Positions 1-6,746 of a stretch of DNA of 52,595 bases are shown here, piece after piece (position 1 is the stretch's first letter; each line of letters starts with the position of its first letter). The notes beneath the pieces are model-generated. The model was given only the letters and a program-made list of their open reading frames with translations, did not search any database and was not told the origin of the DNA. The translations under genes and the position numbers were made by a program. Source of the stretch: Prochloron sp. SulCav_FS08_3_32_3330 (GTDB lineage Bacteria > Cyanobacteriota > Cyanobacteriia > Cyanobacteriales > DYNF01); the NCBI GenBank assembly GCA_020721205.1, contig DYNF01000022.1, forward strand, positions 1-52,595, in the 5' to 3' direction.

Positions 1-350
1 GGGGGTTAGGGGGTGAGGGCTAACAATTTTCCCCCGAGAATGAAAACGCCCTGCCCCGGTAGGAGGGCTGAAGCCCAACTACGAACTTTTTTATCTATGA
101 CAATATTTATGACCTCCTACTTACTGATTTTTGATCCTAATTATAATAACTATTCACTGGTCACTAAAAAACTGTTTACGAATAAAGGTATTTTTACTTA
201 TTGACAACTTTATAGCTATATAGTTATATTAAGTTATGCAACAAAATTTAAGTTTTCTTTAAAAGATAGTAATATTAAATTATGCAATAAATTTAAAGGA
301 TTCTTAAACGTGTTGTAATTCCCGCACAGGCGACGAAAAGGAGTTTAGAT
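1..350. other. Intergenic left edge and leader of the hdr cluster
   Basis: No convincing gene. A G-rich stretch at the very start is followed by a perfect short palindrome, GGGCTGAAGCCC, at 65-76; this looks like part of a cyanobacterial interspersed repeat. A short open frame at 13-204 has repeat-like composition and no recognisable protein. The AT-rich part (205-330) holds an imperfect direct repeat described separately and should contain the hdr promoter. A clear ribosome binding site AAGGAG lies at 338-343, seven bases before the hdrC1 ATG. Confidence 0.6.
226..296. promoter_or_regulatory. Imperfect direct repeat upstream of hdrC1, possible operator
   Basis: Two copies of a roughly 26-base element, at 226-251 and 272-296, share the core ATATTAA(G/A)TTATGCAA. 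Their starts are 46 bases apart, about 55 and 100 bases before the hdrC1 start. Direct repeats at near-integral helical spacing in front of an operon are typical of regulator binding, but no known regulator site is recognised. The repeat itself is seen; the regulatory role is inference. Confidence 0.3.
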
Positions 351-1052
351 ATGGGTAAATTATTTGATGAATTGGCACAGGACATTAATTATCAGCATGG
401 GATGAATGCTTGTCTCAATTGCGGAATTTGTACGGCGGTTTGTCCAGCCGCCGAGGTTTATGATTATTCTCCTAGAGAGGTCATGAACTTAGTCCAAACT
501 GAGGATGATGAGTTAATTGAAGATTTATTAAAATCTGACAAAATTTGGTTTTGTGGACAGTGTTTTTCCTGTAAAACACGCTGTCCGAGAGGTAATAGCG
601 CCGCTTCGGTGATTTTAGCTTTACGTCGTCTTTCTGTCCGTCATGGTTTCTTTGCTGAGTCGGAAAAAGGCAGACAACAATTATTTGCTAAACGAGTGTT
701 TGGCGAAAATATGTTAAAAAGAGGTTATACCCTCACTGCTGAAAATATTACTCCTGAACATTTCCCCGAATTAGGAGAAAATTGGGAATATTATTTTGAA
801 CACATGGCAGAAATGCGTGAATGGTGGGGTGTCCCCATGGACTTGGAAAATAGCCCCGGCTCTCATCGCCGTATTCCTGAGAAAGATATGGATGAGTTAC
901 GCGCTATTTATGAGAAAACTGGGGCGATCGAACTCATGCAAGCAGTAGAAAAAGGCATGGAGAAAAAATTGGGCAGTAAAGCCGAAGTGGAAAAATTCTG
1001 GGATAATTGGGTTGAAACGGCGGATAGTCGTACTTATAAAATGAAAGATTAA
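351..1052 (+). CDS. hdrC1: sHdr-like heterodisulfide reductase subunit C1 (2x[4Fe-4S])
   Basis: A 233-residue iron-sulfur electron-transfer subunit. Two classical cubane motifs are complete: CLNCGICTAVCP near residues 21-32 and CGQCFSCKTRCPRG near 68-81. HdrC passes electrons between the flavin subunit HdrA and the catalytic subunit HdrB. No membrane segment or signal peptide is visible, so a cytoplasmic complex is expected. The C-terminal half is acidic and tryptophan-rich, as in the longer HdrC1 type of sHdr clusters. It is the first gene of a five-gene set and has a strong AAGGAG site. The family call is firm; the electron donor and acceptor are unknown. Confidence 0.88.
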   Translation: MGKLFDELAQDINYQHGMNACLNCGICTAVCPAAEVYDYSPREVMNLVQTEDDELIEDLLKSDKIWFCGQCFSCKTRCPRGNSAASVILALRRLSVRHGFFAESEKGRQQLFAKRVFGENMLKRGYTLTAENITPEHFPELGENWEYYFEHMAEMREWWGVPMDLENSPGSHRRIPEKDMDELRAIYEKTGAIELMQAVEKGMEKKLGSKAEVEKFWDNWVETADSRTYKMKD

Positions 1053-1128
1053 GCCTAATTTTTCGCTTTTAACACTTAAAATTTACATTAATAATAAACT
1101 TTATTTAACAAAAAAGGATACTAAAATC

Positions 1129-2175
1129 ATGAACAAAACAGGTAAATTAGACGCATGGGAAAGACATCAAAAAGAAATTCCTACTGTAGATGATCCGGGT
1201 GGTAAGTTATGGGGCTGTTTCCGTAGTTGTTTTTTACAAGCCGCCGCTCCTTATACTGAGGGTGTTGCTTATAAAATTTTAAAAAATAATTTAGGAATGG
1301 ATTTAAGAGAAGCGGCAGGTCATACTTCCTGCGGTGCGATCGGCTATCACGGCGATGTAACTAACTTAGAAACTCAAATGGTAGTAGCGGCTCGTAATTT
1401 CTCTGTGGCACACGAGGAGTTAGGGGTAGATCATTTATTCTCTTTCTGTGTTACTTCTTTTGCTAATTATACTGAGGTTATTAAGCTTTGGGAAGAAGAA
1501 CCGGAATTACGGGAATATACAGCGAAAACTCTGAAAGAAACTACAGGACGAGATTTTTGGGTGCCTCATGTTTCTGGTGGTCGTCCTTCTGTAGTTCATG
1601 CTTCTGATGTATTTTTTGCTAACCGTCATAAATTAGCGGCACAAGCTAAATACAGCCTGAAAGGGATTAAAGGGGTAGATCATATTGGTTGTCATTATGG
1701 TAAAATTTTCCCTGAAGAATGTGTGGGTGGTGCTGAATTTCCTCAAGTATTAGTAGGATTATTAGAGGCTTTCGGAGCAGACGTGGTAGATTATCCTGAA
1801 AGAAGACACTGTTGTGGCATGGGTTTTCGTCAATGTGCTTTCCCTGAAAACCGTGATTATACCGCTAGTTCAGTCTATAAAAAGATGAAAAGTTTAAAAG
1901 AAGCTCATCCTGATTGTAAGTTAATTATTACTAATTGTCCGGGTTGTACTGTCTTTTTAGATGCTGAACAAGGAGCTATTACAGAGGTTTTAGAGGAAGA
2001 ATTTGGAGTAAGCGTACTAGATTATGCTCAATTAACTGGTTTAATGTTAGGTTATGATCCTTTTAAAGATTGTGGTTTAAATGCGAAAGCAGTAGCGATC
2101 GAGCCTTTATTAGACATGATCGGCATTCCTTATGACAAAACTAAAACTTTTGAAGAACGGAGAAGACCATTTTAA
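1129..2175 (+). CDS. hdrB1: sHdr-like heterodisulfide reductase subunit B1 (CCG domain)
   Basis: A 348-residue HdrB-type protein. HdrB subunits carry CCG domains (C-X~35-CC-X~35-CXXC) that bind non-cubane [4Fe-4S] clusters and form the thiol/disulfide active site. Here the C-terminal domain is complete (CHYGK, HCCGMGF, NCPGC). The N-terminal domain is degenerate: C30 and C34 are present, but the CC pair is S67-C68 and the last CXXC is C107-xx-S110. At most one standard cluster is therefore predicted. It starts at an ATG with AAAGGA upstream, 76 bases after hdrC1. The order C1-B1-A-C2-B2 is the basis for the B1 designation. Confidence 0.85.
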   Translation: MNKTGKLDAWERHQKEIPTVDDPGGKLWGCFRSCFLQAAAPYTEGVAYKILKNNLGMDLREAAGHTSCGAIGYHGDVTNLETQMVVAARNFSVAHEELGVDHLFSFCVTSFANYTEVIKLWEEEPELREYTAKTLKETTGRDFWVPHVSGGRPSVVHASDVFFANRHKLAAQAKYSLKGIKGVDHIGCHYGKIFPEECVGGAEFPQVLVGLLEAFGADVVDYPERRHCCGMGFRQCAFPENRDYTASSVYKKMKSLKEAHPDCKLIITNCPGCTVFLDAEQGAITEVLEEEFGVSVLDYAQLTGLMLGYDPFKDCGLNAKAVAIEPLLDMIGIPYDKTKTFEERRRPF

Positions 2176-2205
2176 CAAAAATTCAAAATTTTTAAATATT
2201 CTTGA

Positions 2206-2261
2206 GTTCGTTGTTGGGCTTTAGCACCATATTTTAATCGCACTAAAGTGCAACAACAAAC
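2206..2261. repeat. REP-like inverted repeat, copy 1 (hdrB1-hdrA gap)
   Basis: A hairpin with arms starting GTTCGTTGTTGGGCTTTAG and ending CTAAAGTGCAACAACAAAC. The arms pair over about 20 bases with a few mismatches and an AT-rich loop. A very similar element lies at 4177-4225 and a half copy at 32682-32706. It could attenuate transcription between hdr genes or stabilise upstream mRNA; neither is shown by sequence alone. Confidence 0.8.
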
Positions 2262-2317
2262 CTAGATTTATTAAACACTAATGATCAATAAACATTAAAA
2301 TTAAAGGATTAAAAAAA

Positions 2318-3379
2318 ATGACAAATAAAGTAGTAGTAATTGGGGGTGGAGTTTCTGGAATGGCGGCTTGTTCCCAATTAAGAAATTTCGGTTATGATGT
2401 GGATTTAATTGAAAAGGCAAAGGATTTAGGAGGTCATGTAAAAAACTGGTATAAAGTGTTTCCAGATTTTGCTGATGCTACGGAAATTCTGGATAAATTA
2501 AAGGGAGATTTAAACGGAACAAGAGTTTTAACTAATACTACTGTTACTAAAATTGAAGGGGAAGCTCCTCATTTTGTTGTTACTACTTCTGATGATGAAA
2601 TAATTACCGCTAAGGCTGTTTTAGTTAGTACAGGTTTTCATCATTTTGATGCAACTTTTAAAGAAGAATATGGCTACAATATCTATGATAATGTGATAAC
2701 TTCGGTGGAATTAGATGCCATGTTAAAAGCTCAAAAAGTCAGAATGGTATCTGGTGATAAACCGAAAAAAATAGCGATGATTCATTGTGTGGGATCAAGA
2801 GATGAGAAGGTTAATAATAATTATTGTTCCAGAGTTTGTTGTACTAATGCGGTGAAAGTGGCGATTGAAATTAAAGAGCAAATCAAGGATTGTGAAATCT
2901 ATTGTCTGTATATGGATATCCGAGTTTTCGGACGTGGTTATGAGGAACTTTACCGCACTTCTCAAGAGGATTATAATGTGCAGTTTATCCGAGGACGACT
3001 TTCTGAGGCTAGTGAAAGACCGGATAAGTCCCTCTTATTACGGGTTGAAGATACTTTAATCAGTAAACCGATGCGTTTAGGGGTGGATCTGTTGGTCTTA
3101 ATGGTAGGAATGGAAGGGAATAATGATTTAGCTGAAATTGCTAATTTGGAATCTGGATGCGATCACTTCTATAGCACTGCCAATCAACAATATTCTAATA
3201 ATTATTCTAAACATGATGGAATTTTCTTAGCCGGGACTGCAACAGGACCAAAAGCGATCATGGAAAGCATTACCGACGGGCGATCGGCGGCGGCAGAAAT
3301 TGCTGGTTTTTTATCAAAAAAATCTTTTAATGATCTGAATAAAACTAATGCTGAGAAAAAAATTCCTAGTTTAGTTTAA
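2318..3379 (+). CDS. hdrA: sHdr-like heterodisulfide reductase subunit A (FAD, [4Fe-4S])
   Basis: A 353-residue flavoprotein. The Rossmann motif GGGVSGMAACSQL begins near residue 9, followed by the HdrA-type cluster motif CVGSRDE...YCSRVCC near residues 155-173 and a C-terminal FAD-contacting segment DGIFLAGTATGPK. It lacks the extra ferredoxin and thioredoxin-reductase-like domains of methanogen HdrA (about 650 residues). This length matches the compact HdrA of sHdr sulfur-oxidation complexes. It would be the electron-entry or exit flavin subunit bridging the two HdrB-HdrC pairs. It starts at an ATG after TAAAGGA; a repeat hairpin lies in the gap before it. Confidence 0.87.
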   Translation: MTNKVVVIGGGVSGMAACSQLRNFGYDVDLIEKAKDLGGHVKNWYKVFPDFADATEILDKLKGDLNGTRVLTNTTVTKIEGEAPHFVVTTSDDEIITAKAVLVSTGFHHFDATFKEEYGYNIYDNVITSVELDAMLKAQKVRMVSGDKPKKIAMIHCVGSRDEKVNNNYCSRVCCTNAVKVAIEIKEQIKDCEIYCLYMDIRVFGRGYEELYRTSQEDYNVQFIRGRLSEASERPDKSLLLRVEDTLISKPMRLGVDLLVLMVGMEGNNDLAEIANLESGCDHFYSTANQQYSNNYSKHDGIFLAGTATGPKAIMESITDGRSAAAEIAGFLSKKSFNDLNKTNAEKKIPSLV

Positions 3380-3550
3380 TGATTAATTAATCAAGAAAAA
3401 ATGAATATTGTAATTAAATGTAAAGAATGCCAAAAATGATTAAATGGTAATTTTTTTTATGAATCTAAAGCATTGCCCACCTTACAATATTTAAAAACCC
3501 AGATTTTTTATTTTAATAAACCTTTAACTTCGACAGAAAGGAATAAAATT

Positions 3551-4174
3551 ATGCCCACTAAAGCAGAAAAAACTACAGCTAGAAAAAAAAGACTAAAATC
3601 TTTTTTTAGTATTGACAGAGATCGTCAGGTTGATGGAGATACGATTAACAATAAATTGCTCAATGAAATAGTAGCAGAAGGAGGTGCAAGTGCTTCCATT
3701 GCGGCTTGTATGCAGTGCGGTAGTTGTACCGGAGGCTGTCCTAATGCGGATAAAATGGATATTCCACCCCGAAGTTTAATTTTAATGATTCAACGGGGCG
3801 AATGGGATAAGGTATTACAAAGTAAGACTTTATGGCTTTGTAGTAGCTGTTATACCTGTACTTCTCGTTGTCCGAGAGGGGTTAAACCTTCTGATGTGAT
3901 TGAAGCGGCTAAAGCTTTAGCGATTCGGGAAGGAATTAAAAATGATTCGGTTAAATTTAACACAATTTTTGTTGATTTAATTAAGGAAAGAGGCATTCTT
4001 TTTGAACCTGAATTAATGTATAAATACGGTGGTTTAAAAGAAGTTATTGATCAAGCACCTTTAGGGATTAAATTAACATTAACTGGTAAAATGTCGCCTT
4101 TTCCTGAAAAAGTTAAAGACCCTAAATCTTTTAAAAAGGCTTTAGAAAAAATTGAAAAAGTTTCCAAAAAATAA
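3551..4174 (+). CDS. hdrC2: sHdr-like heterodisulfide reductase subunit C2 (2x[4Fe-4S])
   Basis: A 207-residue iron-sulfur subunit with two complete cubane motifs, CMQCGSCTGGCP and CSSCYTCTSRCPRG. The ATG at 3551 is chosen because it follows AGAAAGGA at a good distance. An in-frame TTG at 3473 lies inside a copied repeat (GCCCACCTTACAAT, also at 23278-23291), so the longer form is unlikely. The N-terminus is lysine/arginine-rich. In sHdr clusters of sulfur oxidisers a small extra gene usually sits between hdrA and this gene; here the 171-base gap has no room for it. Confidence 0.87.
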   Translation: MPTKAEKTTARKKRLKSFFSIDRDRQVDGDTINNKLLNEIVAEGGASASIAACMQCGSCTGGCPNADKMDIPPRSLILMIQRGEWDKVLQSKTLWLCSSCYTCTSRCPRGVKPSDVIEAAKALAIREGIKNDSVKFNTIFVDLIKERGILFEPELMYKYGGLKEVIDQAPLGIKLTLTGKMSPFPEKVKDPKSFKKALEKIEKVSKK

Positions 4175-4176
4175 AG

Positions 4177-4225
4177 GTTCGTTGTTGTGCTTTAGTGCTA
4201 ATAGTGCTAAAGCACAACAACAAAC
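4177..4225. repeat. REP-like inverted repeat, copy 2 (hdrC2-hdrB2 gap)
   Basis: Near-perfect hairpin: left arm GTTCGTTGTTGTGCTTTAG, right arm CTAAAGCACAACAACAAAC, with one mismatch over 19 pairs and an 11-base loop. It starts two bases after the hdrC2 stop codon. Same family as 2206-2261 and 32682-32706. The stem is followed by an A-rich rather than T-rich stretch, so it is not a standard plus-strand terminator. Confidence 0.85.
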
Positions 4226-4271
4226 CAACAACAAACTATTAAATAAAATTACAATAAAAAAGGAAAAAAAA

Positions 4272-5156
4272 ATGAAATATTCTTATTATTCCGGTTGCAG
4301 TCTTCATACCACCGCTAAAGAGTTTAATATCTCTACTCAAGTTATTATGAAAGAGTTAGGAGTAGAGTTAGAAGAATTAAAAGATTGGTCTTGTTGTGGA
4401 GGCTCGATCGCTGGTGGTGTTTCTCATGATATGGGTATGGCTTTAGCCGCAAGAAATGTGGTGTTAGCACAAAATCAAAATTTAGATTTAGTGGCTTCTT
4501 GTTCCGGTTGTTATAATAAGTCAGCTAAAGCGGCTAAAGCTTTAGAAGATCCTAAAGAAAGAGCGAAAATAACTGCTGTTTTAGAAGACATGGGAATGGA
4601 GGTTTCAGATAATAATATTAAAGTGAAAAATATCGTAGATGTTTTAATTAATGATATTGATTATACGGGAAAAATTAAACATCCTTTAACGGGCTTAAAA
4701 GTTGCTTGTTATTATGGTTGCTTAATGACTCGTCCTGATGATATAACAGGGTGGGATTCCCCTCTTTATCCGATGTCTATGGATAAGTTATCAGAAATTT
4801 GTGGCGCTGAAGCGGTGGATTTTCGTGCTAAAACTAAGTGTTGTGGTGGACCTATTTTAGTACATCAAAAAGAGGTAGCTTATGAGTTAACAAAAGCGTT
4901 GTTAGATGAAGCTAAATCTTTAAATGCTGATTGCATTGTTTTAGCTTGTCCTTTGTGTGCTACTAATTTAGAAATCAGACAAAAAGAAATTGAAAAATAC
5001 TATAATGTTTCCTATAATTTACCGATAGTTTATATTACAGAATTAATCGGTTTAGCTTTAGGAATTAGTCCTCAAACATTGGGTATGAATAAGCACGTTT
5101 TATCTGTTAAAGCTGTGATAGATAAAGTTAAAAATAATCCTTTAGTTGCGGCTTAA
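4272..5156 (+). CDS. hdrB2: sHdr-like heterodisulfide reductase subunit B2 (two CCG domains)
   Basis: A 294-residue HdrB subunit with two complete CCG motif sets: C9, SCCGGS and CSGC in the first half, CYYGC, KCCGGP and CPLC in the second. It can therefore hold two non-cubane [4Fe-4S] clusters and is the more likely catalytic thiol/disulfide site of the complex. The ATG at 4272 follows AAAAAAGGA. An upstream in-frame extension to 4152 would overlap hdrC2 and translate the repeat hairpin, so it is rejected. Last gene of the cluster; a bidirectional terminator follows. Confidence 0.87.
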   Translation: MKYSYYSGCSLHTTAKEFNISTQVIMKELGVELEELKDWSCCGGSIAGGVSHDMGMALAARNVVLAQNQNLDLVASCSGCYNKSAKAAKALEDPKERAKITAVLEDMGMEVSDNNIKVKNIVDVLINDIDYTGKIKHPLTGLKVACYYGCLMTRPDDITGWDSPLYPMSMDKLSEICGAEAVDFRAKTKCCGGPILVHQKEVAYELTKALLDEAKSLNADCIVLACPLCATNLEIRQKEIEKYYNVSYNLPIVYITELIGLALGISPQTLGMNKHVLSVKAVIDKVKNNPLVAA

Positions 5157-5179
5157 TTTTTAATAGTTTTAATGAAAAT

Positions 5180-5210
5180 AATCCCCGAATTTTTCAAAAA
5201 TTCGGGGATT
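5180..5210. terminator. Bidirectional intrinsic terminator between hdrB2 and recQ
   Basis: A perfect 15-base inverted repeat, AATCCCCGAATTTTT / AAAAATTCGGGGATT, separated by one base, with T-rich sequence beyond the stem on the plus strand. It lies between two convergent genes and can stop transcription from both sides. Confidence 0.85.
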
Positions 5211-5231
5211 TTATTCTTCTTAATAATAATT

Positions 5232-6665
5232 TTATTTACAACAATTATCGCAATGACCACATTTTAAATTAATTGCCTCTTTAATAAAACCGAATTGATT
5301 TAATAAATATTGCCAACGGCAAGTTTTCAGAGTTAAATATTTTTTCATTTCCAAATAAGACTGTTGATGAGTATTAATTAAATCAGAAATATTGATTTTT
5401 ACCTGAGAATTTTTTATATATTCAAACGGTGTCACCCATTGAATTATTCCGGCATGATTTAATAAAGATAGGGCAATTTTTCCTTGTTTAAATTGTTGAC
5501 TAATTTCTTCTATATTACCCTGTTTAGGAAGTTGATTAGCAATTTTTTCAGCATTGTAATATTGTTTTTTCAAACTATCTAAAAAAAACTGATTTCTTTG
5601 CTGATCTTCTGGATTTAATAAGCCCGTAGGCTCACTTATTAAAGTTAGGGTTTCTGTGGGTTTTCCATCTCTACCTCCTCGTCCTATTTCTTGGATATAT
5701 TCTGATAATAATAGCGGGGCTTGATAATGTAAAATCCACCTGACATCTGCTTTGTTAATCCCCATTCCAAAGGCATTTGTACATACTACAAATTTGATTT
5801 TTCCTGTTAGCCATTGTTGTTCAATATTTCTTCTTTCTTGAGGGCTTAAACCTGCATGATAAGGTAAATTGAGATAACCTTTTTCTTGTAAAAATTGACT
5901 AATTTCTTCACTATCTTTGCGAGTGCGCACATAAATTAAACCGCTACTATTTTGATGTTTATTTAAAAATTTTAAAGTCTCATTTTTCCTCCCTCTTGGT
6001 GTCCAAACTATTTTAACTTTTAAAAATAAATTATTGCGGTAAGGATTAACTGAAAATTGTTGACTTTCTTTTAATTTTAAGCTATTTTTAATATTAACTT
6101 GAGCTTGAGGATTTGCTGTGGCTGTGAAAGCGGCGATCGCAATTTTTTCAGTTTTACTTCTCTGTTTTAATAAGGTTTCTCTCGCTATTCCTAAACGGCG
6201 ATATTCGGGGCGAAAAGTTTCACCCCATTGAGCTAAACAATGTGCCTCATCTAAGATTAATCCGTTGATTTTAAGGCGAGGATTAATTAATTTTTGCCAT
6301 ACGGGAGGACTTAATAAAGTTTCAGGAGATAAATAGAGTAATCTTAATTTTTGATCCTCAATTTCTTTTAAAACTTTTCTTCTTTCTAAAGGGGAAAGTT
6401 GACTATGTAATAAGTTAGCTGAAAGTTTTTTTTCTTGTAACTCTTGTACTTGATTTTCCATTAACGCAACTAAAGGAGAAATAACTAAAGTTAATCCTTC
6501 TTGTAAGAGGGCAGGAAGTTGAAAACATAAGGATTTTCCCATGCCAGTGGGTAAAATTATTGAGGTATCTTTGCCCTCTAATAAAGAGTTAATAATTTCA
6601 TTTTGAGGATAACGAAAATCATCATAACCCCAAATTCTTTTTAAGGTTTCTTTTAATTCTTTCAT
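5232..6665 (-). CDS. recQ: ATP-dependent DNA helicase RecQ (short form)
   Basis: A 477-residue superfamily 2 helicase that unwinds 3' to 5' in recombination and replication-fork repair. Visible motifs in order: LPTGMGKSLCFQLPALL (Walker A), LDEAHC (motif II), AFTATA (motif III), IQEIGRGGRDG (motif VI with arginine finger), and the C-terminal zinc ligands ending CGHCDNC. The protein stops right after the zinc subdomain, so the winged-helix and HRDC domains of E. coli RecQ are absent. Short forms of this size are common in cyanobacteria, so this is probably natural. It is convergent with the hdr cluster and ends 79 bases from the next minus-strand gene. Confidence 0.9.
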   Translation of the reverse strand: MKELKETLKRIWGYDDFRYPQNEIINSLLEGKDTSIILPTGMGKSLCFQLPALLQEGLTLVISPLVALMENQVQELQEKKLSANLLHSQLSPLERRKVLKEIEDQKLRLLYLSPETLLSPPVWQKLINPRLKINGLILDEAHCLAQWGETFRPEYRRLGIARETLLKQRSKTEKIAIAAFTATANPQAQVNIKNSLKLKESQQFSVNPYRNNLFLKVKIVWTPRGRKNETLKFLNKHQNSSGLIYVRTRKDSEEISQFLQEKGYLNLPYHAGLSPQERRNIEQQWLTGKIKFVVCTNAFGMGINKADVRWILHYQAPLLLSEYIQEIGRGGRDGKPTETLTLISEPTGLLNPEDQQRNQFFLDSLKKQYYNAEKIANQLPKQGNIEEISQQFKQGKIALSLLNHAGIIQWVTPFEYIKNSQVKINISDLINTHQQSYLEMKKYLTLKTCRWQYLLNQFGFIKEAINLKCGHCDNCCK

Positions 6666-6709
6666 AATTATTTAATTATTAATGATTAATTACTTTTAAG
6701 TAAAAATTA

Positions 6710-6746
6710 TTTTGAATTTTGAATTTTGAATTTTGAATTTTGAATT
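6710..6746. repeat. Heptanucleotide tandem repeat (TTTTGAA)n
   Basis: About 5.3 copies of TTTTGAA running into the stop codon of the GGDEF-EAL gene. Same unit class as the arrays at 44588-44740 and, in reverse orientation, inside the olefin synthase gene. Confidence 0.9.

Noticed and set aside
13-204. 63-codon open frame at the left edge
   Set aside because: Runs through repeat-like G-rich DNA, no ribosome binding site and no protein-like pattern.
3473-3550. Upstream TTG extension of hdrC2
   Set aside because: Lies in a repeat copy (GCCCACCTTACAAT), while the ATG at 3551 has a good ribosome binding site.
4152-4271. Upstream extension of hdrB2 overlapping hdrC2
   Set aside because: Would translate the hairpin repeat; the ATG at 4272 has a clear ribosome binding site and gives the normal HdrB N-terminus.
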